From UBA2387 sp019454665 (GTDB lineage Bacteria > Armatimonadota > Fimbriimonadia > Fimbriimonadales > Fimbriimonadaceae): 64,000 nt of DNA. The translations under genes and the position numbers were made by a program. Below, in pieces: positions 34,115 through 42,333 of this stretch. Where the stretch lies: positions 268,055 through 332,054 of the forward strand of contig BTVX01000001.1 in NCBI GenBank assembly GCA_045862995.1, given 5' to 3'. Under the pieces are notes generated by a model. The model did not search any database. It had not been told where the DNA came from and worked only from the letters and a program-made list of their open reading frames with translations. The first letter of the stretch is position 1; each line of letters opens with the position of its first letter.

Positions 34115-34360
34115 TCAGCCCCCGGCCACCGGCGGCAGAAACACGATGCGGTCGCCGTCCTCGATGGCCCGGTCCCAACCGGCGACGGCTTCGTTGACGG
34201 CAGGCCGGACCTGGGCTGCGCTCAGCGTGAAGCCGTGCTCTCGCGCCAGGGCGTCGTAAAGGTCGCGGAGCGTGGCGCCTTGGGTCGTCAGCGTCTCGCG
34301 GTCGGCGCCGCGTTGTTCGCGAAGGACGGCGAAGTACTGCAAGTGAACGGTCTTATCCAT
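34115..34360 (-). CDS. moaD: Molybdopterin synthase sulfur carrier subunit
   Basis: An 81-residue ubiquitin-like protein ending in VAGG, the C-terminal Gly-Gly that becomes a thiocarboxylate. LQYFAVLREQRGADRETL at the start, TLRDLYDALAREHGF, RPAVNEAVAGWDRAIEDGDR and IVFLPPVAGG follow the MoaD family. Its partner activating enzyme (MoeB) and partner synthase (MoaE) are both in the next gene's single fused product. The ATG 34360 overlaps the end of moeA by eight bases. Confidence 0.95.
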   Translation of the reverse strand: MDKTVHLQYFAVLREQRGADRETLTTQGATLRDLYDALAREHGFTLSAAQVRPAVNEAVAGWDRAIEDGDRIVFLPPVAGG

Positions 34361-35549
34361 CGAACCACTCCAATCGCATGGCACGAACCGGCTCGCCCGG
34401 GGAGACGTCGCCTCGACCGGCTTCGATGCGAGCCATCGCATTCGCGGCGACCAGGCCGCCAAGCATGTGCGAGCCGCGTGCCGCGAACGGTCGAACCCCA
34501 TCCCCCTCAGACGCAACCGGGACGAACTCCAGTCGGTCGGGCCGGTGACGGATCGCCTCCTGAGCGGTTGCTTCGAGCCACACGTCTTCGGGGAGGCCCA
34601 GCGCCTTGCGCACGAAGGGCCGGACGAACACGCACCAGCACACCATCGTCGAGAGCGGATTGCCGGGGAGACCGAACGCCACCTGATCGCCTCGGCGGTA
34701 GAAGGCGACCGGCTTTCCGGGCTTCATCCTGACACCCCAGAACACTCGCTCGAAACCAGCTTCCCCAAAGGCGGCATGGGTGTGGTCGTGATCGCCGACC
34801 GAGACGCCGCCGGTCGCGATGACGACGTCGCAATGCTCGGCCAAAGCCCGGATGGCCTCGGCAGTCGCTGTCAGGTCCTCCGGAACCCGCGCAACCAAAG
34901 GCTCGCCCAGGCCCATCGCCAGTGTAGCAGCGGCAAGCCCGGTCCCGTTCGATTCGTAGATTCCACCCGGTGGAAGCGGCCGACCTGGCTCGACCAGTTC
35001 GCTTCCCGTGACGACGATGCCGAGTTGGAGTTGGCCCGCTACAGCGACCTCGACATTGCCGCTAGCGGCGGCCGCTGCGGCCACGGCCGGGCTCAAGCGT
35101 CTGCCGCTGGGCGATATCTCGGCTCCACATCTCAGTTCCTCGCCCTTCCGCCGAACGTGCAGGCCCAGCGAGAGCGGTCCCACAAGGTTTGCTCGGCCCT
35201 CTCCGAGCTCGACGTCCTCCTGCATCGCCACCGCTCCGGTTTCGGGTGGGAGCACTGCTCCGGTGAACACGCGGAGCGCCACACCTGGCAACCAAGAGCC
35301 AATCAGCGGCTGGCCCGCGCGCAGTTCCCGCCCAACGATGAACGACGTGTGGTCCAGGTCCTGAAGGCGGATCGCGTAGCCATCCACCGCGCTGTTGTCG
35401 AAGGCCGGAAGGTCGCACTGCGACGTAACCGGCTCGGCAAGGGTTCGTCCCAACGCATCAAGCAACGGCAATCGGCGCGAGGGACGCGGGCGGGCGTGTT
35501 CCAGCACGATGGCCAGCGCGCCGTCATAGTCGAGGAGGTCCTGGCTCAA
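34353..35549 (-). CDS. moeA: Molybdopterin molybdenumtransferase
   Basis: A 398-residue protein that inserts molybdate into adenylylated molybdopterin. SQCDLPAFDNSAVDGYAIR (about residues 45-65), VVTGSELVEPGRPLPPGGIYESNG, VIATGGVSVGDHDHT, MKPGKPVAFYRR and GLPGNPLSTMVCWCVF are the hallmark MoeA motifs, including the Asp-containing DGYA and the TGGVSVGD loop. I start at TTG 35549, which overlaps the stop of the moaC-moaB gene by four bases; further upstream the reading frame continues without family similarity. MogA-like adenylyltransferase activity would come from the fused MoaB domain next door. Confidence 0.94.
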   Translation of the reverse strand: MSQDLLDYDGALAIVLEHARPRPSRRLPLLDALGRTLAEPVTSQCDLPAFDNSAVDGYAIRLQDLDHTSFIVGRELRAGQPLIGSWLPGVALRVFTGAVLPPETGAVAMQEDVELGEGRANLVGPLSLGLHVRRKGEELRCGAEISPSGRRLSPAVAAAAAASGNVEVAVAGQLQLGIVVTGSELVEPGRPLPPGGIYESNGTGLAAATLAMGLGEPLVARVPEDLTATAEAIRALAEHCDVVIATGGVSVGDHDHTHAAFGEAGFERVFWGVRMKPGKPVAFYRRGDQVAFGLPGNPLSTMVCWCVFVRPFVRKALGLPEDVWLEATAQEAIRHRPDRLEFVPVASEGDGVRPFAARGSHMLGGLVAANAMARIEAGRGDVSPGEPVRAMRLEWFDG

Positions 35550-36448
35550 GGCTCGTGGCTCCCGCCACGCACCATGTCCAACGCGTGCAGCAGATACGGG
35601 AACAGGGCGGCAACGCCATCGCGCACGGCGCCCGGCGAGCCGGGCAGGGCCACCACGACGCACGGGCCCAGCATGCCCACCACCGAGCGCGAAAACATGG
35701 CCGTGGGCAAACGCCGCTGGCCGTAGGCGCGCAAGTGCTCCTCGACGCCCATCAGGCGGCAATCCAAGAGCGGCGCGATGGCCTCGGGCGTGGTGTCGCG
35801 CGGCCCGATGCCCGTGCCGCCCGTGACGAACACGAAGTCCGCATCCATCGCCCACTTCTCGACGAACGCGGCGACGAGGTTCATCTCGTCGGGGGCGACC
35901 TCGCGTGCGACAACGGAGACTCCTTCGGCTTCCAGGAGTTCCGCGAGCAGGACACCCGAGACGTCTTCGCGCTCGCCCCGCGACGACCGGTCGGAGGCGA
36001 CCAGCACCGCAGCCCGCGCGCCGCCGGGTCGTGGAAACGCCGACTTCCCTCCCGTCTTGTTGAGCAGCGTGATCGCCTCGATTTCCATGGCGTCGTCCAC
36101 GGGTTTAAGCAGATCGTAGAGGTTCAGGGCGGCGACGGCCGCACCGGTCAGAGCCTCCATTTCCACGCCGGTCCGGTCTATGGCGACCACCGTGACCACG
36201 GCCTCGATCCGGTCGTCTCCGATCTCGAAGTCCACGGCCACCCAATCGAGCGGCACCGAGTGGCAGTAAGGAAGCAGATTGGGCGTGTTCTTGGCGGCCA
36301 AAATGGCCGCAGTCCGCGCGACGGGCAGCGGATCGCCTTTGGGAGCGCGGTTCTCCCGGATCAAGGTGACCGTCTCCGGTGAGACGCGGATCACCGAACG
36401 GGCCACTGCGGTGCGCCGGGACGAAACCTTGGCCGAAACGTCCCTCAT
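35546..36448 (-). CDS. Bifunctional MoaC-MoaB fusion
   Basis: A 300-residue fusion. Residues 1-140 are MoaC, cyclic pyranopterin monophosphate synthase, with AAILAAKNTPNLLPYCHSVP, DRTGVEMEALTGAAVAALNL and LLNKTGGKSAF. Residues about 145-300 are MoaB/MogA-like molybdopterin adenylyltransferase with VLVASDRSSRGEREDVSG, FVFVTGGTGIGPRDTTPEAI and ALPGSPGAVRDG. Such bifunctional proteins are known in several phyla. The ATG 36448 overlaps the moaA stop by four bases, and the stop overlaps moeA. It joins the second and the penultimate steps of cofactor synthesis in one chain. Confidence 0.94.
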   Translation of the reverse strand: MRDVSAKVSSRRTAVARSVIRVSPETVTLIRENRAPKGDPLPVARTAAILAAKNTPNLLPYCHSVPLDWVAVDFEIGDDRIEAVVTVVAIDRTGVEMEALTGAAVAALNLYDLLKPVDDAMEIEAITLLNKTGGKSAFPRPGGARAAVLVASDRSSRGEREDVSGVLLAELLEAEGVSVVAREVAPDEMNLVAAFVEKWAMDADFVFVTGGTGIGPRDTTPEAIAPLLDCRLMGVEEHLRAYGQRRLPTAMFSRSVVGMLGPCVVVALPGSPGAVRDGVAALFPYLLHALDMVRGGSHEP

Positions 36449-37464
36449 CAGCCCCCGATCTCCACCATCGAAAGATCGTTACGAGTCAACAGGTCCTCCA
36501 TGGGCGGGTGCGCCGCCCACTTGCCCGCCAAGCTGTGTCGCACCACGGCAGCGAGTTCCTCGTCCCCAGCCCCATTGCGCATGGCGTCGCGGAGGTTGCC
36601 ATCGGCTTTCAGGAACAGGCACGACTTCACTTGGCCGTCTGCCGTCAGGCGGATCCGGTTGCAGCCGGAGCAGAAACTGCGGGTCATCGAAGCCACAAAG
36701 GCCAGTTTGGAGCGTCCGCCGAGCGCCTCGTAATCCTTGCCCACAGCGGTCGGCTCCTGCCCAACGGGTCTCACTTCGAGAGGCGCCAGATCTTCGAGCA
36801 TCTTGGCCATGGGGTACAGCCCGCCCTTGGACCAGCCATTGCCCTGAAACGGCATGAACTCGATGAAGCGCGCTTGGATCGGCCGATCCGCCACGAACCG
36901 CACAAAGTCCTGAAGTTCGTCCTCGTTGACGCCCGCCATGACGACCACGTTCAGCTTCAGGGGTGCGAAACCCGCCGCGAGTGCGGCCTCGATCCCTTCC
37001 AACACGGTTTCAAGGCCGTCCCTGCGCGTGAGTTCGATGAAGCGGTCGCGGCGAAGGCTGTCCAGACTCACGTTCAGGCCGGTCAGTCCCGCCTTGCGAT
37101 ACGCCGCCGCGTGATGACGCAGCGTGGTGCCGTTGGTGGTCATCCAAAGTTGTTCGACGCCCTCGATGGCGGAAAGTCGCCCGATGAGTTCCGTCAGGCC
37201 CCGCCGCACCGTAGGCTCGCCACCCGTGAGCCTCACCTTTCGCACACCCCCGCGCACGAACAGGCGGACGGCCCGCTCGATCTCCTCGAACGTGAGGATC
37301 TCCTCGCGCTCGCGCCACGGGATGCCTTCGGGCGGCATGCAGTAGACGCACCGGAAGTTGCAGCGGTCCGTGAGCGAGACGCGCAAGTAGGTGTGCGCCC
37401 TCCCATGGGCGTCCATCCACGGCAACCGCGCGGGACGGTCTTCAAGGCGGCTGAGGGTCGTCAA
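36448..37464 (-). CDS. moaA: GTP 3',8-cyclase, radical SAM
   Basis: A 338-residue radical SAM enzyme that begins molybdenum cofactor synthesis from GTP. The N-terminal cluster is CNFRCVYC (Cys35, 39, 42) and the C-terminal second cluster Cys265, Cys268 and Cys282 in FCSGCNRIRLTADGQVKSC. VRLTGGEPTVRRG and the C-terminal Gly-Gly, which helps catalysis, are present. Start TTG 37464 is preceded by GGAGAAG. It heads a leftward operon moaA, moaC-moaB, moeA, moaD, moaE-moeB-rhodanese and TauE, divergent from NarK genes. Confidence 0.95.
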   Translation of the reverse strand: MTTLSRLEDRPARLPWMDAHGRAHTYLRVSLTDRCNFRCVYCMPPEGIPWREREEILTFEEIERAVRLFVRGGVRKVRLTGGEPTVRRGLTELIGRLSAIEGVEQLWMTTNGTTLRHHAAAYRKAGLTGLNVSLDSLRRDRFIELTRRDGLETVLEGIEAALAAGFAPLKLNVVVMAGVNEDELQDFVRFVADRPIQARFIEFMPFQGNGWSKGGLYPMAKMLEDLAPLEVRPVGQEPTAVGKDYEALGGRSKLAFVASMTRSFCSGCNRIRLTADGQVKSCLFLKADGNLRDAMRNGAGDEELAAVVRHSLAGKWAAHPPMEDLLTRNDLSMVEIGG

Positions 37465-37472
37465 CGCTTCTC

Positions 37473-37496
37473 CATAGTATCCGACATAGTATCCGA
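37473..37496. repeat. Tandem duplication of a 12-bp block in the divergent promoter region
   Basis: CATAGTATCCGA occurs twice back to back (37473-37484 and 37485-37496). Read on the minus strand it gives two copies of a TACTAT -10-like element just before moaA, so it may be a duplicated promoter core for the cofactor operon. Confidence 0.75.
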
Positions 37497-37513
37497 CGAA
37501 ATTGGTCCCGGAC

Positions 37514-37529
37514 TATGATAAACATCATA
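37514..37529 (+). promoter_or_regulatory. FNR/CRP-family-like palindrome upstream of narK1
   Basis: A perfect palindrome TATGAT-AAAC-ATCATA at 37514-37529, close to the TTGAT-N4-ATCAA type of FNR/Dnr sites. A CAGAAT element at 37550-37555 stands 6 bases before the narK1 GTG at 37562. If transcription starts at or just after that GTG, the palindrome is centred near -41, the classical class II activator position. This fits oxygen or nitrogen-oxide control of nitrate transport. No regulator gene is in the window. Confidence 0.65.
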
Positions 37530-37561
37530 TCGCCCTCCGTGCAGAGCCCCAGAATGACATC

Positions 37562-39037
37562 GTGACTCAGGATCCCAAAGCCAACCGCATCCTCCTGCTG
37601 AACACGCTCGCCTTCACGGTGTGTTTCGCCGTGTGGACGATGTACGGCGTGTTGGTCACGTTCCTGGCGGACAACCGCGTGATGGACCTCGACAAGGCCC
37701 AGATCGGTTGGCTCATCGGCGTCCCGATCCTCACTGGTTCGCTTTTCAGGCTGCCGGTGGGGATGCTCACCGACCACTTTGGCGGCAGACCGGTCTACGC
37801 GGGCGTGATGTTCTTCGCAGCCGCCTCCACGACTCTGGTCAGCTTTGCGAGCGACTTCTGGAGCCTGCTGTTCGCAGGACTGATGTTTGGGACGAGCGGC
37901 TCGGCCTTTGCCGTCGGCATCGCCTACTCTTCGATCTGGTTCCCGCGCGAAAAGCAGGGCACGGCTCTCGGCATCTTCGGCGTCGGCAACGCCGGCGCGG
38001 CGCTGACCACGCTGGGGGCCCCGACCCTTCTGGCGCGGCTCACCGAGAACGGGACCGCGCTCGACGGCTGGCGCAAGTTGCCCCTCGTCTACGCGGCCGC
38101 CCTTGGCCTCATGGCCGTGATCTTCCTGATCTTCACCGAGAACAAGTTCATCCCGGAAGCCCACCGAAAGACGTGGAAGGCGTCCCTGGCTCCGCTCAAG
38201 CAGATGCGCGTCTGGCGCTTCGGGGCCTATTACTTCCTCGTGTTCGGCGCGTTCGTCGCTCTGGCCCAATGGCTGGTGCCCTACTACCTCAACGTCTACG
38301 GGCTCAGCTTGGCCATGGCGGGCATGTTGGCCTCGGTGTTCAGCCTCCCGTCCGGCGTCATCCGGGCTCTGGGCGGGTGGGCTTCCGACAAGTTCGGCGC
38401 GCGCACGACGATGTACTGGGTGCTGAGCACGTGCGCCGTCTTCTTCCTGCTGCTCATCGCGCCGCGCATGGACTTGACGTCTCCGGGCGAGGGCATCATG
38501 GCCGACCGTGCGGGCACCGTGCGTTCGGTCGCCAAGGACGCCATCATCGTTGACGACACCACCTACCGTCTGCGTCCAGCCCCCGTGCGGGAACGCAACC
38601 GCGAGCCCGAGGGCACGTTGGTGTGGCCGACGTTCCGATCGTGGCAGGAACCGACCGTCGTCGTGGGCCAGACCGTCAAGAAGAAGGAGATTCTCGCGCG
38701 CGGCATCACGCACGTGTACTTCCAAGCCAACGTGTGGGTGTTCACCGCTCTGGTCTTCCTCGCCGGAATCATGATGGGCGTCGGCAAGGCGGCGGTCTAC
38801 AAGCACATCCCCGAGTACTTCCCCCAGGACGTCGGCGTCGTCGGCGGGCTGGTGGGCGTCATCGGCGGACTCGGCGGCTTCTTCTGCCCCATCATCTTTG
38901 GATACCTCCTTCGTTGGTCTGGCCTTTGGACCAGTTGCTGGCTGCTGCTCGCACTCATCAGCATCGGCTGTCTGGTCTGGATGCACCTCGTCATTCTGCG
39001 GATGGGCAAGCGCCAGGACGCCTCCGCCTCACGTTAG
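37562..39037 (+). CDS. Nitrate/nitrite transporter, NarK1-like, with inserted soluble domain
   Basis: A 491-residue major facilitator of the nitrate/nitrite porter family. NRVMDLDKAQIGWLIGVPIL, GSLFRLPVGMLTDHFGGR and SSIWFPREKQGTALGIFGVG are the family blocks around helices 1-5. An unusual stretch of about 85 residues, from near MDLTSPGEGIMADRAG to KKKEILARGITHVYF, sits between late helices and reads as a beta-rich soluble domain; NarK1 proteins of Thermus-type clusters have a related insert as I recall. GTG 37562 is chosen because a palindromic operator lies upstream. It pairs with a second NarK encoded 8 bases downstream. Confidence 0.9.
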   Translation: MTQDPKANRILLLNTLAFTVCFAVWTMYGVLVTFLADNRVMDLDKAQIGWLIGVPILTGSLFRLPVGMLTDHFGGRPVYAGVMFFAAASTTLVSFASDFWSLLFAGLMFGTSGSAFAVGIAYSSIWFPREKQGTALGIFGVGNAGAALTTLGAPTLLARLTENGTALDGWRKLPLVYAAALGLMAVIFLIFTENKFIPEAHRKTWKASLAPLKQMRVWRFGAYYFLVFGAFVALAQWLVPYYLNVYGLSLAMAGMLASVFSLPSGVIRALGGWASDKFGARTTMYWVLSTCAVFFLLLIAPRMDLTSPGEGIMADRAGTVRSVAKDAIIVDDTTYRLRPAPVRERNREPEGTLVWPTFRSWQEPTVVVGQTVKKKEILARGITHVYFQANVWVFTALVFLAGIMMGVGKAAVYKHIPEYFPQDVGVVGGLVGVIGGLGGFFCPIIFGYLLRWSGLWTSCWLLLALISIGCLVWMHLVILRMGKRQDASASR

Positions 39038-39045
39038 GAACCCCC

Positions 39046-40368
39046 ATGGCTCAACCCGACAAACCTTCGTCAACGACTTGGACACCAGAAGACGCCGCGT
39101 TTTGGGACGCCCAAGGGTCGCGAGTCGCCTGGCGCACGCTCTGGATCACAACGTACTGCCTGCTGCTCTCGTTCGCAACGTGGTTCATGGTCAGCGCGAT
39201 CGTCGTCAAACTCACGGGCGTTGGCTACAAGTTCGACACACAGCAGCTGTTCTGGCTGAACGCCATGCCCGGCTTGGCGGCAGGAACGCTGCGCATCGTC
39301 CACACCTTTCTCATTCCTGTTTTTGGTACAAAGAAGACCGTCGCCGTTTCGACGCTTCTGCTCCTCATCCCCTCGATCGGATGGGGTATGGCGGTGGCCA
39401 AGCCGGACACCACGTTCGCGACGTTCATGGTCCTGGCCTTTCTCGCCGGTTTGGGCGGCGGCAACTTCAGTTCGTTCATGCCCAGCACCAGCCTGTTCTT
39501 CCCCAAGCGCCTTCAGGGAACGGCGCTCGGGCTTCAGGCGGGTATCGGCAACTTCGGCGTGAGCGTGACGCAGTTCGTGGTGCCTTGGGTCATCGGCATG
39601 GCCATGGTCGGCTCGCCGCAGGCGTTCACCCAGAAGGACAAGACGAGCGACATCTGGCTTCAAAACGCGGCCTACGTCTGGGCGCCGTTCATTCTGGTCG
39701 GCGCGATTCTGGCGTGGTTCGGGTTGCGGAGCGTTCCCGTCAAGGCCACGTTCCGCGAGCAACTCGACATCTTCCGCGAAAAGCACACGTGGATCATGAC
39801 GTCGCTCTACATCATGACCTTCGGTTCGTTTTCGGGCTATTCGGCGGCCTTCCCCTTGCTGATCGGCAAGGTGTACGGCAAGTTCCCCGATGCGCCCGAG
39901 CCCTTGAAGTTCGCGTTCCTTGGGCCGTTGGTCGGCGCGGGGGTTCGGGCGGCCTTCGGGCCGATCAGCGACAAACTCGGCGGCGCCCGAGTGACCGCGC
40001 TGAGCGGTGTCGGCTTGCTGGGTTGCGCCTTGGGCGTGACCGGTTACACCAACCCGACGAGTTTGGAGCAGTGGCCCGGATTCCTCGGCTTCATGCTCGG
40101 CCTGTTCTTCTTCAGCGGAATCGGTAACGCCAGCACGTTCAAGCAGATGCCCATGATCTTCCCACCGCGTCAAGCAGGAGGCGTCATCGGCTGGACTTCG
40201 GCCATCGCGGCCTACGGTCCGTTCGTGTTCTCGGTGGCGTTTGGGGCGATACTGGCCAACACAGGTTCGCCGACCGCGTTCTTCTTCGGGGCTGCGGCGT
40301 TCTACGCCCTGAACATCCTGCTCAACCACTGGTTCTACGCGCGCAAGGGCGCGGAGAAGCCCTGCTGA
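39046..40368 (+). CDS. Nitrate/nitrite transporter, NarK2-like
   Basis: A 440-residue major facilitator with the typical long N-terminus TWTPEDAAFWDAQGSRVAWR and the nitrate-signature loops LGGGNFSSFMPSTSLFFPKR and LQGTALGLQAGIGNFGVSVT around helix 4-5, plus MLGLFFFSGIGNASTFKQMP in the C-terminal half (second nitrate-porter signature). Such narK1-narK2 pairs usually import nitrate and export nitrite, sometimes as one fused protein. The ATG is 8 bases after the narK1 stop. The likely electron acceptor pathway is anaerobic nitrate reduction, but narGHI are not present. Confidence 0.92.
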   Translation: MAQPDKPSSTTWTPEDAAFWDAQGSRVAWRTLWITTYCLLLSFATWFMVSAIVVKLTGVGYKFDTQQLFWLNAMPGLAAGTLRIVHTFLIPVFGTKKTVAVSTLLLLIPSIGWGMAVAKPDTTFATFMVLAFLAGLGGGNFSSFMPSTSLFFPKRLQGTALGLQAGIGNFGVSVTQFVVPWVIGMAMVGSPQAFTQKDKTSDIWLQNAAYVWAPFILVGAILAWFGLRSVPVKATFREQLDIFREKHTWIMTSLYIMTFGSFSGYSAAFPLLIGKVYGKFPDAPEPLKFAFLGPLVGAGVRAAFGPISDKLGGARVTALSGVGLLGCALGVTGYTNPTSLEQWPGFLGFMLGLFFFSGIGNASTFKQMPMIFPPRQAGGVIGWTSAIAAYGPFVFSVAFGAILANTGSPTAFFFGAAAFYALNILLNHWFYARKGAEKPC

Positions 40369-40411
40369 TCGGCCCACTGCCGTCAATGGCGATGGACCAT
40401 GATCCAGACAA

Positions 40412-41122
40412 ATGGACGCCATCGGTCATCTCGTTGCGGGCCTCGCGTTCGTCGCACTAGGCTTGGCCGCCGCGGCCTTGCAGGTTTGGCTTTGGCGATT
40501 TCCGATGGTGCCCGACCCATCGGGTCGCGACCCGCACGGGGTTTCGACCGCACCGCGCTCCTGGACGAACGTGCATCGGGGCCTTGGCTACGTCTTCCTA
40601 TTGGTCCTGATCGCCATGCTCGTCCCGATGGTGCCGCGATTGTGGACCTATGACGAGGACGGATGGACGGGTGCGGCGATCCTCCACGCTGCTCTCGGTG
40701 GGTTGATCCTCATGGTCGTCGCGGCGAAGATCGCCATCATTCGGAGGTTTCAGAGGTGGGGGCACCTCTTGCCGTGGCTCGGTGGGACCCTCGTTCTGGC
40801 TTCCCTGATTCTGGTCGGCTCGGCGGCCGTGCCCGTTCAGAGCGTCATGGCCGGCGCAACGCCCGAAGTCCGTTCGGTCCTCGCAACGGGTTGCATCCGC
40901 TGCCACGGACTGAGCACCGTGGCCAGAGGCGCCGAGGACCACGGCTGGGGCGAAACGCTGGCCAAGATGCGCAAGAAGGCCGCCAAGCGCAACCAAGGCG
41001 ATCCAACCCGAGGCTTGTCTGGTGCACTTGAAGCCCACCTCCAACGCGTGTTACCTTCTGAAGCCCACCACGACCGAGAGTCCGAAGTCGAGGAGTCCGA
41101 AGGCGAAGAGGACGACGACTAA
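40412..41122 (+). CDS. Membrane cytochrome b/c hybrid
   Basis: A 236-residue protein with four hydrophobic helices (about residues 6-28, 55-75, 90-107, 122-140), histidines in helix 2 (NVHRGLGYVFLL) and helix 3 (ILHAALGGLILM) that could hold heme b, and then one heme-c motif CIRCH near residue 162, followed by a strongly acidic tail (ESEVEESEGEEDDD). It looks like an electron-transfer protein of the cytochrome b561 kind with an added c-type domain. It is 43 bases downstream of narK2, so a role with nitrate respiration is inferred. I do not recognise a named family. Confidence 0.8.
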   Translation: MDAIGHLVAGLAFVALGLAAAALQVWLWRFPMVPDPSGRDPHGVSTAPRSWTNVHRGLGYVFLLVLIAMLVPMVPRLWTYDEDGWTGAAILHAALGGLILMVVAAKIAIIRRFQRWGHLLPWLGGTLVLASLILVGSAAVPVQSVMAGATPEVRSVLATGCIRCHGLSTVARGAEDHGWGETLAKMRKKAAKRNQGDPTRGLSGALEAHLQRVLPSEAHHDRESEVEESEGEEDDD

Positions 41123-41196
41123 CCGAGACCTACCGTGACGAGCTATCGGGGCGCCCCAACCCGCGCAAGAGTCGTCTCTTGCGCCATGATTGAGCG

Positions 41197-42279
41197 GTGA
41201 ACCGCCGCGAGTTTCTCCACGTCGCCGCAGCAGCGGGCGTCGCGCCGCTTCTCCCCGCCTCGAACGTCTCGGCAGGGATAGCGAGCCCGAGCGCCGAAAC
41301 CAACCCCGTGACACGACGCCACTTCGTCTGGACCGGGCCCAACGGCAGAGCCTCCGAAGCCGATCTCAAGCAGAAGTACCGCGACCTCAAAGCGCACGGA
41401 CTCACCGGAGTGTTTCTGGGCGGATTGGACAAGCGAGAAGTCGCCGCGATCCGCGAGGCGGGCCTCGAAGCGCACATCTGGATGTGGACCACGAACCGGG
41501 GCGACCAATGGATCCGCGACAACCATCCCGACTGGTACATGGTCAGCCGCTCGGGCAAGTCTTGCTTCGACAAGCCGCCCTATGTGGACTACTACCGCTG
41601 GATATCGCCCGTGATCCCCGGCGTGCAGGACTACCTGTGCGAAAAGGTCGCCGAGATCGCTTCGGCGGAAGGCGTGAACGGCGTCCATCTGGACTACGTC
41701 CGCTACCCCGACGTCATCCTTCCGCGCGCCCTGTGGGAGACATACAAGCTCGACCAGACGGAAGAGCTTCCGGACTACGACTTCTGCTACTCCGAGCACA
41801 CGCGCAAGGCGTTCAAGGAGGCCACGGGCCGCGACCCGATGGAGATCAAGGACCCGGCCCACGATCAGCATTGGCTCAAGTTCCGCTACGATTCGGTGAC
41901 CCATCTGGTCAAGAAGCTGGTGGCCGTCGCGCACGAGCACAAGAAAGAGATCACGGCGGCCGTGTTCCCCACGCCCAGCATGGCCCGCATGATCTGCCGA
42001 CAAGATTGGGCGAGTTGGCCGCTCGACGCCGCCACCCCGATGATCTACCACAGCTTCTACAACGAGGACGTGGCGTGGATCGGCGACGCGATGCGCGAGA
42101 ACATCCAATCGGTGACGTTCCCCGTCATCGCCGGCCTTTACATGCCCGCCTTCCAGAGCCCCGATGAACTCGAGGCCGCGATCCGCTTGGTTCACAAGCG
42201 GGGCGGCAAGGGCGTCTCCCTGTTCGGGGGCGTGGGCGAGGACTACTGGAAGGCGTTCGAGAAGGCCATCGCCGATTGA
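41197..42279 (+). CDS. Glycoside hydrolase-like protein (GHL10/DUF187-type), Tat-exported
   Basis: A 360-residue protein with N-terminus NRREFLHVAAAAGVAPLLPA, an RR-motif followed by a short hydrophobic stretch, typical of Tat signals. The mature part reads as a TIM-barrel: VDYYRWISPVIPGVQDYLCE, EGVNGVHLDYVRYPDVILP and AATPMIYHSFYNE; the LDYVRYPD segment carries the Asp that is conserved in glycosidase-like GHL10 proteins. No firm substrate. GTG start 41197 fits the short-spaced -10 pattern (CATGAT, then 6 bases). It is followed at once by a hairpin terminator region. Confidence 0.8.
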   Translation: MNRREFLHVAAAAGVAPLLPASNVSAGIASPSAETNPVTRRHFVWTGPNGRASEADLKQKYRDLKAHGLTGVFLGGLDKREVAAIREAGLEAHIWMWTTNRGDQWIRDNHPDWYMVSRSGKSCFDKPPYVDYYRWISPVIPGVQDYLCEKVAEIASAEGVNGVHLDYVRYPDVILPRALWETYKLDQTEELPDYDFCYSEHTRKAFKEATGRDPMEIKDPAHDQHWLKFRYDSVTHLVKKLVAVAHEHKKEITAAVFPTPSMARMICRQDWASWPLDAATPMIYHSFYNEDVAWIGDAMRENIQSVTFPVIAGLYMPAFQSPDELEAAIRLVHKRGGKGVSLFGGVGEDYWKAFEKAIAD

Positions 42280-42280
42280 C

Positions 42281-42309
42281 ACCAAAAGACCCCCGCATAG
42301 GCGGGGGTC
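42281..42309 (-). terminator. Intrinsic terminator, minus strand
   Basis: A perfect 9-bp stem GACCCCCGC/GCGGGGGTC (42288-42309) with a 4-base loop. On the minus strand it is followed by TTTTGG, so it would end the transcript of the small secreted protein gene. On the plus strand there is no T-run, though the hairpin may still help stop the glycosidase-like gene. Confidence 0.7.
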
Positions 42310-42333
42310 GAGTAGGAGTAAGGAACGGAAAGG

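Noticed and set aside
37473..37496. Tandem 12-bp repeat as a CRISPR or attachment site
   Set aside because: Only two copies with no spacers, and no cas, integrase or transposase genes nearby.
36379..37518. Long plus-strand open frame opposite moaA
   Set aside because: It is a mirror of moaA codon bias in a GC-rich genome; the protein is His/Arg/Gln-rich without motifs. The same holds for the long frames opposite aspS, typA, clpX, moeA and others.
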